From an uncultured Clostridia bacterium (GTDB lineage Bacteria > Bacillota > Clostridia > TANB77 > CAG-508), in assembly GCA_948976265.1 (NCBI GenBank), contig CARFUA010000009.1, positions 1 to 58,579 on the forward strand: 58,579 bases of DNA. The letters run 5' to 3'. Below, piece after piece: positions 50,309 through 58,579 of this stretch; within the stretch, counting starts at the first letter, position 1; every line of letters starts with the position of its first letter. Position numbers and translations under genes: made by a program. The notes beneath the pieces are model-generated. The model was not told the DNA's origin and ran no database searches. It saw nothing but the letters and a program-made list of their open reading frames with translations.

Positions 50309-51679
50309 TTATTTCAAATCTTCAAAATCACTCATATCCATAGCATCTGGATTGATGTTCATTTTGCGCATCATGTTTTTCATCTTTTTTGGTGATTTCA
50401 TTTCTTTCATCATTTTTTGTGTCATTTCAAATGTTTTCATAAATTTATTAAGTTGCTGAACTGTGGTTCCACTTCCATTGGCAATTCGGATACGTCTGCT
50501 GGCATTTAAAACTTTGGGATTTCGTCTCTCTTCTAATGTCATAGAACAAATCATAGCTTCGATTCTAGCAATTTCTTTGTCATCAATTTCAACATTGGAT
50601 AATTGACTTCCAATTCCTGGAATCATTTTTAAAATAGAAGAAAATGACCCCATTTTTTTCATTTGCCTTAGTTGGGCTAGATAATCGTCTAAGTCAAATT
50701 TATTTTTCTTGAGACTTTTTTCTAGCTTTTCGGCTTCTTCTAAATCAAAGTTTTCTTCTGCCTTTTCAATAATAGAAAGTACATCGCCCATTCCTAATAT
50801 TCTAGATGCCATTCGCTCTGGATGAAATTCTTCAATGTCACTTAATTTTTCACCTGTGGCAATGTATTTAATTGGTTTTCCTGTTACTTTTTTAACAGAT
50901 AAGGCAGCTCCACCTCTTGTATCACCATCTAATTTAGTTAAAACAATGCCATCAATTCCAACTTGTTCGTTAAAGGTTTGTGCAATATTGACAGCGTCTT
51001 GACCAATCATGGAATCCACTACTAGCAAAATCTCATGTGGTTTCACACTTTTTTTGACATCTTTTAATTCTTGCATTAATGGTTCGTCAATTTGGAGACG
51101 TCCTGCAGTATCTAAAATAACAACATCGTTTAATTTGGAAATGGCAACTGACATAGCTTGTTTAGCAATCAAGTTGACATCTTTGGTGGTTTCATTGGCA
51201 TAAACTGGTATATCTAGCTGTTTTCCAACAACTTGTAACTGCTTGATTGCTGCTGGTCTATAAACATCACATGCAACCAATAATGGCTTTTTGCCTTGTT
51301 TGCGAATGATATTGGCTAATTTTCCAGCTGTTGTTGTTTTACCAGAACCTTGCAAACCAACCAACATGATAACAGTTGGTGGATTTGGCGTAAAGTTCAA
51401 TTTGGCATCTTCTCCACCAAGTAATTCAACCAATTCATCTTTTACAATTTTGATGACTTGTTGCCCTGGTGTTAGCGATTTCAAAACATCTTGCCCTAAG
51501 GATTTTTCTTCAATAACTTTAACAAAGTCTTTTACAATTTTATAATTCACATCTGCTTCTAGTAAAGCAAGCTTTACTTCGCGTGTTACTTCTTTTAAAT
51601 CATTTTCTGTAATTCTCGCTTTTCCTTTTAGCTTCCTTGTTATTTCTTGTAATCTAGAAGATAATCCCTCAAACGCCAT
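50309..51679 (-). CDS. ffh: Signal recognition particle protein Ffh
   Basis: 456 aa from ATG 51679, chosen because the family starts MAFEGLSSRL; AAAGGA and GGG lie before it. N domain, GTPase G domain with GLQGSGKTTTAGKLA, DTAGR and TKLDGDTRGGA, and a Met-rich M domain (MKKMGSFSSILKMIPG, then the C-terminal MKKMKNMMRKM). Binds 4.5S RNA and signal peptides; the RNA gene is not in the window. No CGG codon. Confidence 0.97.
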   Translation of the reverse strand: MAFEGLSSRLQEITRKLKGKARITENDLKEVTREVKLALLEADVNYKIVKDFVKVIEEKSLGQDVLKSLTPGQQVIKIVKDELVELLGGEDAKLNFTPNPPTVIMLVGLQGSGKTTTAGKLANIIRKQGKKPLLVACDVYRPAAIKQLQVVGKQLDIPVYANETTKDVNLIAKQAMSVAISKLNDVVILDTAGRLQIDEPLMQELKDVKKSVKPHEILLVVDSMIGQDAVNIAQTFNEQVGIDGIVLTKLDGDTRGGAALSVKKVTGKPIKYIATGEKLSDIEEFHPERMASRILGMGDVLSIIEKAEENFDLEEAEKLEKSLKKNKFDLDDYLAQLRQMKKMGSFSSILKMIPGIGSQLSNVEIDDKEIARIEAMICSMTLEERRNPKVLNASRRIRIANGSGTTVQQLNKFMKTFEMTQKMMKEMKSPKKMKNMMRKMNINPDAMDMSDFEDLK

Positions 51680-51707
51680 TTTAAATCCCAATCCTTTCGC
51701 CTTTGTT

Positions 51708-52061
51708 TTACACTAAACAATTTAATTTGTTTTTTACATCCTCAAGAACATTTGCAATTTCTATGTCTGTAGAATTTTCTGTTAAATGATTGATTTCTGA
51801 CAAAATGCTTGCAATTTGTTCTTCTTGCATTCTATTTTTTTTCATGATTTGCAGCTTTTCTTCTAATTCAAAAAGCTTTCTTTCCCCTTTCTTCAGATTA
51901 TCTCTAACAGCCTGTCTTGTGATATTTTCATTTTCAGCAATTTCTGCTAAGGATAAATCGTTATTGTAGTAGTCATTTAGTAAATGATATTGTTTTTGGG
52001 TTAACATTTTACCATAAATCTCTAATAGAATACTTAGTTTGACACTATTTTCAATTTCCAT
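51708..52061 (-). CDS. ylxM: YlxM-family HTH protein
   Basis: 117 aa from ATG 52061 (AAAGGAG before it). Sigma-70 region-4-like HTH: LTQKQYHLLNDYYNNDLSLAEIAENENITRQAVRDNLKKGERKL. YlxM lies next to ffh in many Firmicutes and is thought to act with the SRP. First gene of the operon running to rplS. Confidence 0.93.
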   Translation of the reverse strand: MEIENSVKLSILLEIYGKMLTQKQYHLLNDYYNNDLSLAEIAENENITRQAVRDNLKKGERKLFELEEKLQIMKKNRMQEEQIASILSEINHLTENSTDIEIANVLEDVKNKLNCLV

Positions 52062-52094
52062 GACTACTCCTTTATTCAAATGTAATGCTATTAT

Positions 52095-52123
52095 ACTTTA
52101 CACTATTTTTTCGGATTTGTCAA
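52095..52123 (-). promoter_or_regulatory. Promoter of the ylxM-ffh-rpsP-rimM-trmD-rplS operon
   Basis: Minus strand TTGACA (52123-52118), 17 bp, TAAAGT (52100-52095). A TATAAT 5 bp further on has the wrong spacing. Confidence 0.55.
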
Positions 52124-52156
52124 GTAATTTTGCAAATTTTTTGTCTTTTATCCATT

Positions 52157-52195
52157 AAAAAAGACAAATCATGATTTTTCATAATTTGTCTTTTT
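52157..52195 (-). terminator. Terminator downstream of the glucosaminidase gene
   Basis: Stem AAAAAGACAAAT / ATTTGTCTTTTT, followed on the minus strand by a run of T. Confidence 0.8.
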
Positions 52196-52204
52196 GAGCG
52201 ACTT

Positions 52205-55139
52205 TTATTTTGCTTTTCTTCCTTCTAGTCTTCCTTGTCTTATATAATGCATGTAGTATTCTTTGTAATTATTTTTATACGCTTTTCTTAAATCTTCATA
52301 ATAATTCATATAAAATATAATATCAAATGTTGTACTAGACCTTCTGGCTTCTTTTATACCATAATTTAAGAAATGTGTACATACTGCCTCATAGTCGTTA
52401 GCAAAAAATTCTTTTAAGCCTGGATTTAGATTCATATAAGCTACTACATTAAATACATAAGATGCTGTTCTACCTTCCTTTAATCCATAATTTTTGAAGT
52501 GTAAGTAAGCCTTCTTATAATCTCCATTATAAAGTTTTTTAAGACCTGGATCTTCTTCATAATATTTCGTTGGACTAAAGATTACGCTGGCATCACGACC
52601 TTCTTTCAATCCATACAACATAAAATGTCTAAATAATTCATAAAAGTTATTTCCATAAAGCTTATCAAATCCATTATTCAAAGATCTATATGCAGTTGAA
52701 TCATACATTAGAGAAGCAATTCTTCCTTCTGAAATTCCAAATTGTAACCAATGCTCTTTTAACGCTTGATCGGTATTTCCTACTGCCTTTCTTAAACCAG
52801 GATTGCATAAATCGTATATTTTAGCATCAAATACTATACTTTCATCTTCTGGTGTTAAATAAGTCCATTTTCCTTCTTTTCTTCCTGTTTTCAAATAATG
52901 TTGGATTAATTGCAAAGAGTTCATTTTACTTAATTCTTTATTATAATATTTATAAAATAAAATGTCATACCATTCTGAAGTTCTTCTAAATTCCTTACAG
53001 CCATAATTTAAGAAATGTGTACAAATGGCTTCATAGTCATTTGCAAAAGTTTCCTTTAATCCTGAATTATACTTCATATAAGCAATTATATTAAAGACAC
53101 AAGAAGCTTCTCTTCCTTCTTTTAAACCGTAATTTTTAAAATGCAAATAGGCTTTTTTATAATCTGTTTTATACAACGATTTTAAAGCAGGATTTTGGTC
53201 TAAGTAATAGGTTGGACTGAAAATCATACTAGCGTCACGACCTTCTTTCAATCCATAAAGCATAAAATGTCTAAACAATTCGTAATGATTATTTCCATAA
53301 AGCTTATCAAATCCATCATTCAAAAGTTTATAGGTTTGTGAATCATACATTAAAGAAGCAATTCTTCCTTCTGAAATTCCAAATTGTAGCCAATGTTCTT
53401 TTAGCGCTTGATCGGTATTTCCTACTGCTTTTCTTAAACCAGGATTACACAAATCGTATACTTTAGCATTAAATACAATACTTTCATCTTCTGGTGTTAA
53501 ATATGCCCAACGTCCTTCTTTTCTTCCAGAATTCATGTAATGTTGGATTAATTGGAAAGAATCCATTTGGCTCAAATCTTTATTATAAAATTTATAGAAA
53601 ATTACATCAAACTCTGGCGAACTTCTTCTATATTCTTTGCAACCATAATTCATAAAATGGTTACAAGCTTCTATATGATTATTTCCATAAAATTCTCGTA
53701 AACCAGGGTTTTGTTGAAAATAATATTCTGCATTAAATACTGGTGAAGACGTTCTTCCTTCTTTTGCACCATATAATACAAAGTGATCATACAATTGATT
53801 TTCATCATAACCATAAACAGCTTTCAATTCTGGATTGCTATCTGCATAATATTGATAGTCAAAAACATAGGTTGGAAATGGATTTTGCGCTGAAAATCCA
53901 GAACGTGGAGCATATCCATAAGTTCCATCTGTATTGGATACAATAATATCCCAATAATTTCCATCTGATGCTGTTGATTTAGCTCTTTCTAATACCTTTA
54001 TTTTTTCATTGCGATTTAAATAACTAATAACTCTACTACCATTTGGCGTTGCCCTTACTGCTAATCGATCGGTTGTTACAACACCATCTTTTGCATTTAA
54101 TACACTATTTTCTGATGTGCTTGGTCTAGCACAAGCCGTTTTAGGCATATTTTCATATAATGGTATGATAAATGTATGATTTACACGACCAATCGTTGAT
54201 GAGGTTGTATAATAATTTTTTAACAATGTTGCACTTGTTTGTGCTCCCATAATATCTTGCTGATATTGATGTGAAAATAGTGATGCATTATACACTACAT
54301 TAAATCTTTGATAATACAATGTATTTTGCCCTTTTCCAATGTATTGTGATTTATAAAATTCAGCTCCACCTAAAACGGATTTTTCTACGGAATTCCATCC
54401 TTTATTTTGCGCATATTTTAAACCATTTGTTATTACATTGCTTGTCCCATTTCCATAAGCACCAATATTAAAAAAATTGTAATAACCGAACCCCAAATCC
54501 ATTATAGCCACTACCTGTCGCAAGAGGAGAACTTCCTTTTCCTTGCTCATTAATAATTTTGGCTAAAATAGAATATCCATTCAAGTTTAATTGCGAACTT
54601 GCATTAACAATGGCATTAATCATTGTTGAATTTTTTATGTAACTATACGAAGCATATTTATTATTAATTACGGTTGAAATATCATTTGCTGATACATCTG
54701 ACGTTTCTAGGTTTTTAAATTGAAATACACTCGTTTCATCTAAAGAATTTCTAGGATCCATCATGTATTTAATTGCATCAATTGAAGCACAATACCAACC
54801 TGTATCATACGGTTTAGAACCACAAATTGGACAATACCATTTTCCTTTATAATTTCCCGACAAACCAAATAAATTTTTAGGAGAATGACCATGCCCCTGA
54901 TATTCCATAGTTATCGCTTCTGTCCAATCAATTCCTGTATAATAAACCTGAAAATGATAATTCCCATGTTTTCTTTGTAAATCTTGAATCATATTCTTTA
55001 CACCAGGATATTTGCTTTCATTAATCCCATTAATATCAGAACTTAATGTTCCTGCAAATGAAGGCTTTCCTGAGATTAATGTAATGTATAATAGAATAGC
55101 AAAAATGCTTAATATTCTCACTAATTTATTTTTCTTCAT
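52205..55139 (-). CDS. Secreted cell-wall glucosaminidase with SH3 and 13 repeats, read through a +1 shift at CGG
   Basis: Two frames join at CGG 54488-54486 (codon 218) into 977 aa. Signal peptide (1-29), a Cys-containing segment near 108-124 (WYCPICG), a glucosaminidase domain ending KIINEQGKGSSPLATGSGYNGFGV-GYYNFFNIGA, an SH3-like domain (about 350-410) and 13 repeats of about 42 residues (about 421-977) built on NPxL...HFxxYGxKEGRxxS. Skipping C in GTT CGG TTA gives VGYYNFFNIG, which looks like family sequence. It should cut or bind peptidoglycan, for example as an autolysin. RBS AAGGAGG and a good promoter. Confidence 0.85.
52206..53870 (-). repeat. Tandem coding repeats of the glucosaminidase
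   Basis: Thirteen units of about 126 bp; two (units 3 and 8) are 4 codons longer. Units 3-7 are nearly the same as units 8-12, so a block of five units (about 640 bp) was duplicated. Unit consensus: aromatic, x-Y, NPGL, HF-x2-YG, KEGR-x-S. Confidence 0.85.
54486..54488 (-). other. CGG +1 frameshift site in the glucosaminidase gene
   Basis: GGA TTT GGG GTT CGG TTA TTA CAA in frame 0. Skipping C gives GTT GGT TAT TAC AAT (VGYYN) and the remaining 760 residues. Confidence 0.8.
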
Positions 55140-55170
55140 TTTGATTCCTCCTTAACTATATTCTTTTTAA

Positions 55171-55199
55171 ATTATAACGATTCAAACTTAAAAAGTCAA
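55171..55199 (-). promoter_or_regulatory. Promoter of the glucosaminidase gene
   Basis: Minus strand TTGACT (55199-55194), 17 bp, TATAAT (55176-55171). Confidence 0.8.
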
Positions 55200-55232
55200 T
55201 ATGAAAAAATGTATTTTATGTTAGATTTTGTC

Positions 55233-55257
55233 AAAAAAGAACGACTATTGGTCGTTC
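55233..55257 (-). terminator. Terminator at the end of the secD-secF unit
   Basis: Stem GAACGAC / GTCGTTC followed on the minus strand by six T. The stem overlaps the stop codon of the SecF-like gene. Confidence 0.85.
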
Positions 55258-55901
55258 TCAATTTCATTTTCTAATCTTTTCTCACCTTTGCTGATAAAAT
55301 AAACTAATTCAGCAATTGCAATTATCATCAATAAATTAATCCAAATTTCATTGACTGGAATTCGAATAATTGCAATAACACATAATAATAAAATTTCTGT
55401 TAAAGCAATTTTCCATATATAGTCTAGTACCATTTTTAAAGCTTGTATTTTTCTAAATCGAATTAGTGTATAAAGTGTAACTATTCCAAATACTAATATC
55501 ATTGGCACTATATAGGGTTTCATTACATCTCGAATTCTCCTATTAGAAATAGAAGAAATATTTAAATCTTCCACTGTTTTTTCTGTTTCAAATTTTTCGT
55601 TAACTTGATTGATTAGATTACTCTTTTCATCCTCAGTCATCGATTTTACATTAACTTGAAAAGAATCTCCAAATACTTCTAATTCTTTCACAACATATTT
55701 CTGATTTTGAAGCACTGTATGACAAATTTCTTTTACCGTCTTCACGTCCACTTCTTTTCCAACATTTAATTCTACTGTTTCATGTTTTCCAAATAGTAAA
55801 GAAACTTGAAATCCTTTTAACGCAACTACAATCAATCCTGCAATTATCAGAAGAATTAGTCCTAACATTACTATTTTTTTACTATTTTTATTTGTCTCCA
55901 T
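55245..55901 (-). CDS. secF: Divergent, short SecF-like protein
   Basis: 218 aa against about 300 for usual SecF. N-terminal membrane helix, a small extracytoplasmic domain, then ISNRRIRDVMKPYIVPMILVFG, close to the SecF helix-2 region, and three more helices. It appears to lack part of the second helix bundle. With the SecD-like gene 6 bases upstream it may form a reduced SecDF complex aiding protein export. Assignment rests on order, topology and these short stretches. Confidence 0.65.
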   Translation of the reverse strand: METNKNSKKIVMLGLILLIIAGLIVVALKGFQVSLLFGKHETVELNVGKEVDVKTVKEICHTVLQNQKYVVKELEVFGDSFQVNVKSMTEDEKSNLINQVNEKFETEKTVEDLNISSISNRRIRDVMKPYIVPMILVFGIVTLYTLIRFRKIQALKMVLDYIWKIALTEILLLCVIAIIRIPVNEIWINLLMIIAIAELVYFISKGEKRLENEIENDQ

Positions 55902-55907
55902 TTTTCA

Positions 55908-57401
55908 TCAATCCTCTCCATTTTTTAAAGCTGTTTTTGTAAAAATAAAATTATATAACGCATTTAAAGTGATTCCCCAGAATACAACCATTCCAATGCT
56001 ACTAATTATATAATTTTTAGCTAACGTAAATACAACTGCCAATATTATAACTGGAATTAGCGCTAAATAAAATTGTTTGCTGACTTCTGGATACGCTTTT
56101 ATTATTTTTTGGGTTTGCAATTTTTCTAAAATCATTTTAAGATAAACCATATTTAAAATTATCATAATCCCTGCTACTATAATCGCATTCATCGTTATTT
56201 CAACATTTGTATATTTCAAAACTAATGATAAAGTAGCAATATAGCCTATATTCAAAATACTAGCCATTACACCATTTTTCTTAAATTTAGCTATATACAT
56301 CAATGAAACAATTGCAATTATAACGGCTGTGATTATTTTTATTGTTTTTTGCATTTCTGCTGTTATTTCTGATTTTACAAAATTATCGGATTCTAGTTCA
56401 TAAACAACTGGTAAAACCTTGGTATTTAGAATGTCTGCAATTGTTTTAGCAGATTTATAATCTTGCAAAAATTCTTTATATTCTGTTCTAGCTTGTCCTA
56501 CTGAAATCTGCAATATACCACTTGTCATTTCCTCACCAAAATAGGTGGTCATCATCGTTTTATCATCAAACACAATTGACACATATTTTTTTTCTGTTTC
56601 TTTTTCTTCGTCGGATTCTGCCTGTCCTTCTTCTGTTGATTCTTCTTGCTCTGTTTCTTCTGTTATTTCAACATATTTTTTGCTAATTTCTCTTAATTTT
56701 TCGGCTCCCTCTTCATTAAACTGAATTTGCAAATAAGTACTATATGACTCATTATTCGAATACACAACCGATGCATTTTTGATATCCGAATTATCCATCA
56801 ATACCAAACCATTTTGATGGTCAATAACTTTAAATTTTCCTGGTTTGGTTACCAATTGTCCAATTAATTCAATTTCTTCATCGTCATTCGTATTTTCAAT
56901 TACAAGCTTTCCTGTTACATTATCAATTCTAATATTATTTTCATTTATTTCTTGCTTCTTTAATCTTTGTTGAATCATTTTTTTGGCTTGTTCAAAATTT
57001 TCCTTAGTTAATTGCTCATCTGGATTTAGTTTTATCATTCTTGTTTCTTTTGCATAAGGAATTGGTTCTTCTTCTTGCTTTGGTTCTTCGGTGTTAGCAT
57101 TTTCAGATGATTCCCCTTCTTCGGCATCCTCTGCTTCTTGTTCAGCTGTTATGCTACTGCCTTCTTTCCAAACTTCTCCTTTGATTTGACCTTGTTCATC
57201 CACATAAACATATTTTTCTTCTTCATCCATATTTAAAGTATATTTTAACTCTCTTGCCCCTGCTATATCCATCCCATATTTATAACTCGGCAATTGATTT
57301 TTCCAAATCCCATTTTCTTTTTTAAAAACTCCAAAAAAAGCAACACACGCTATTAGTATTACGAATAATATTGCAATCCATCGTTTCATTGTTTTTAACA
57401 T
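55908..57401 (-). CDS. secD: Divergent SecD-like protein
   Basis: 497 aa from ATG 57401 (AAGGAGG before it; a longer frame overlapping the HD gene lacks one). N-terminal helix, a P1-type periplasmic domain (FEQAKKMIQQRLKKQEINENNIRI, then IELIGQLVTKPGKFKVID) with two Glu-rich insertions (about 80-115 and 245-275), and six C-terminal helices. The SecD D1-D6 signatures are weak. Likely works with the short SecF. Confidence 0.7.
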   Translation of the reverse strand: MLKTMKRWIAILFVILIACVAFFGVFKKENGIWKNQLPSYKYGMDIAGARELKYTLNMDEEEKYVYVDEQGQIKGEVWKEGSSITAEQEAEDAEEGESSENANTEEPKQEEEPIPYAKETRMIKLNPDEQLTKENFEQAKKMIQQRLKKQEINENNIRIDNVTGKLVIENTNDDEEIELIGQLVTKPGKFKVIDHQNGLVLMDNSDIKNASVVYSNNESYSTYLQIQFNEEGAEKLREISKKYVEITEETEQEESTEEGQAESDEEKETEKKYVSIVFDDKTMMTTYFGEEMTSGILQISVGQARTEYKEFLQDYKSAKTIADILNTKVLPVVYELESDNFVKSEITAEMQKTIKIITAVIIAIVSLMYIAKFKKNGVMASILNIGYIATLSLVLKYTNVEITMNAIIVAGIMIILNMVYLKMILEKLQTQKIIKAYPEVSKQFYLALIPVIILAVVFTLAKNYIISSIGMVVFWGITLNALYNFIFTKTALKNGED

Positions 57402-57411
57402 AATTTCCTCC

Positions 57412-58072
57412 TTATAATAAATTTGTATCATTAATAATTAATTCAAACCAAAGTCCCAAATACTTTGCGGCTCGCTTGCTCATTTGCGTACGCTCCATAA
57501 AAATTTCAAAATAATCAATCACTGGACAAATTTTAGTATCTATTTTTAAATCCAAGATTACTTTTTTATTTTCATTATCAATCCTAAGTTCAGAATGCGT
57601 TACCGCATAATTGACTTCATCATGTTTATCAAATATATTTTTATCCTTCTTGGAAACTCTTGTACGATGAGCATCTGATTTATCTGCTAAAATAAGAGCG
57701 GCTGAAATATCACTAACTGCTGTTCCTGTATTTTCATCATGATTTCCAATCGCCATCATAATTTCAGTTCGATCCGATACCTCCATTCCCATATCTTTTA
57801 AAATATGGTACGCCAATATAGCACCTGAATGAGCATGGTCAATTCGATTCACCGAGTTTCCTATATCATGAATATAACCTGCTATTTTCGCAAGTTCTAT
57901 TCTATGTTCATCATACTCCAACTGTTCTAAAATATAACTTGCTCTTTCTGCCACTACCATGCAATGTCTGCCGAGAATGTTCTGTATATCCCAAAACATC
58001 CAATTGTTTTTGTGCATTTTTCATAAGTTCTTTTATTTCAGGATGATTCACAACATCATCAAAACTTATCAT
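57412..58072 (-). CDS. HD-domain phosphohydrolase read through a +1 shift at CGG
   Basis: Starts ATG 58072 with TAGGAGGAACT. Frame 0 gives MISFDDVVNHPEIKELMKNAQ to EHS and then CGG 57973-57971. Skipping C gives GGC AGA CAT TGC ATG (GRHCMVVAERASYI) and the HD domain with AGYIHDIGN, HAHSGAILAY and GNHDE. Joined 219 aa. HD proteins hydrolyse nucleotides or cyclic nucleotides; substrate unknown. Its stop lies 10 bases before the SecD start, so the three genes are one transcript. Confidence 0.82.
57971..57973 (-). other. CGG +1 frameshift site in the HD-domain gene
   Basis: ACA GAA CAT TCT CGG CAG ACA in frame 0. Skipping C gives TCT GGC AGA CAT TGC and the metal-binding domain with H at the expected first ligand. 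Confidence 0.8.
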
Positions 58073-58165
58073 AGTTCCTCCTAACATGTTTAGTCTTTGT
58101 TATTTTATATTACTTTTCAAAAAATATCAACTACTTTTCGAAAATTTATTGAAAAATTCTCGTCA

Positions 58166-58219
58166 AAAGAGAGTATACAGATTATTTCTTCTTACAAAAA
58201 TAATGTGTATACTCTCTTT
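58166..58219 (-). terminator. Terminator downstream of the coiled-coil gene
   Basis: Long stem of about 22 bp with one mismatch (AAAGAGAGTATACA... / ...TGTATACTCTCTTT) followed by TTTT on the minus strand. Near-symmetric, so it could act in both directions. Confidence 0.75.
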
Positions 58220-58254
58220 CTTTATGGGTATTTCTATCATTTTCAGAATAAAAA

Positions 58255-58579
58255 TTAGACTTGTTTTTTCTCCAAAACAGAAACTCTTTCTTCTAATTCA
58301 TCAATTTTCTCAAATCTTTGCAAATTAGTTTTTTGATGAAATTGAACATAATCAAAAATGGCATCAATTTTCCTACCATATTCATCCTCAAATAACAACT
58401 GTCGATTTTGAATCTTTTCTTCTAAGTGATTCATATCTTGTTTTACTTTATCACGCAAATTATTCATATCTTGCTTTACTTCATCACGCAAATTATTCAT
58501 GTCTTGCTTTACTTCATCACGTAGATTATTCATATCTTGCTTTACTTCATCACGCAAATTATTCATGTCTTGCTTTACT
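58255..58579 (-). CDS. Coiled-coil protein with 11-residue repeats (5' end outside window)
   Basis: The open frame continues past the right edge. At least four copies of MNNLRDEVKQD (33 bp) at the N-terminal side, then MNHLEEKIQNRQLLFEDEYG, a predicted coiled coil, and ELEERVSVLEKK at the end. An 11-residue period fits a right-handed coiled coil. This resembles small phage-tail-like or membrane-anchored helical proteins of Clostridia, of unknown function. The true start is not in the window. Confidence 0.7.
   Translation of the reverse strand, partial: VKQDMNNLRDEVKQDMNNLRDEVKQDMNNLRDEVKQDMNNLRDKVKQDMNHLEEKIQNRQLLFEDEYGRKIDAIFDYVQFHQKTNLQRFEKIDELEERVSVLEKKQV
58432..58579 (-). repeat. 33-bp tandem repeats in the coiled-coil gene
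   Basis: Four to five units running into the window edge, differing at a few bases (AAGACATG/AAGATATG, TTGCGTGATG/CTACGTGATG). Confidence 0.85.

Noticed and set aside
54491..54494. Extra G in GGGG as the cause of the glucosaminidase break
   Set aside because: Removing G gives FGFGYYN and removing the C of CGG gives FGVGYYN; the CGG explanation is common to all sites.
10528..57973. Treating the seven split genes as ordinary pseudogenes
   Set aside because: All breaks are at an in-frame CGG, all are +1, all yield Gly, and the downstream halves are fully conserved. Random decay would give varied indels and stop codons. Systematic sequence error remains possible and is stated in the findings.
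1..58579. CRISPR arrays, rRNA genes, prophage and conjugation modules
   Set aside because: None seen. The short tandem repeats present are coding (glucosaminidase, coiled coil) and have no spacer structure.

Overview
The window (58.6 kb, roughly 30% GC) comes from an AT-rich, spore-forming Firmicute, most likely an uncultured gut Clostridia. Evidence: the spore protease Gpr, a YtxC-like protein and a SpoIIQ-like M23 protein; RNase Y with YmdB; the ylxM-ffh-rpsP-khpA-rimM-trmD-rplS operon; pta-ackA fermentation genes; the MEP isoprenoid genes ispF-ispE-ispD; and AAGGAGG ribosome binding sites. Almost every gene lies on the minus strand.

The main observation is about decoding. Seven native genes (a membrane PTPS-related protein, a DUF6873-like protein, fprA, one ABC exporter half, rimM, a cell-wall glucosaminidase and an HD-domain protein) are each split into two reading frames. 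All nine breaks fall exactly on an in-frame CGG codon. Skipping the C (+1) restores the frame, and the next codon is always GGN (Gly), usually in a conserved family motif. Reading codon by codon by eye, I found no in-frame CGG in the other native genes, apart from one 11 codons before the end of an acetyltransferase. The few ordinary in-frame CGG codons are in GC-richer orphan genes. This fits a genome-wide +1 frameshift, or four-base CGGN-to-Gly decoding, at an unassigned CGG codon. Systematic sequence error is the alternative to exclude.

Layout. 1-11.5 kb: prepilin-like fragment, ymdB, traX-like, ytxC-like, gpr, an orphan Cys-rich gene, yebC, pentapeptide protein, rny, der, PTPS-like membrane protein and comEB. 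11.6-14.6 kb: tRNA-Leu, an IS256-family element and an acetyltransferase, bounded by a 43-bp duplication of the tRNA 3' end and terminator. 14.6-20.2 kb: small membrane proteins, spoIIQ-like, metK under a SAM-I riboswitch, and a superoxide reductase cluster. 20.2-26.7 kb: radical SAM, DUF6873, Nudix, HAM1, hydrolases, HAD and fprA. 26.7-36 kb: recN under a LexA-type operator, small-molecule enzymes, and three intergenic loci organised like type I toxin-antitoxin (par/Fst-style) modules. 36-41 kb: isoprenoid genes, ackA-pta with a GC-rich repeat, and a GC-rich orphan transcript. 41-47.8 kb: kinase-like protein, MATE pump, paired ABC exporter and TetR regulator with an operator inside its promoter. 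47.9-52.1 kb: SRP/ribosomal operon, with an L19 carrying a long acidic tail. 52.2-58.6 kb: a repeat-rich glucosaminidase, divergent SecF/SecD, an HD protein and a coiled-coil protein cut by the window edge.

Limits: all calls come from reading the sequence. No searches, folding or alignments were run, and residue numbers are hand counts.
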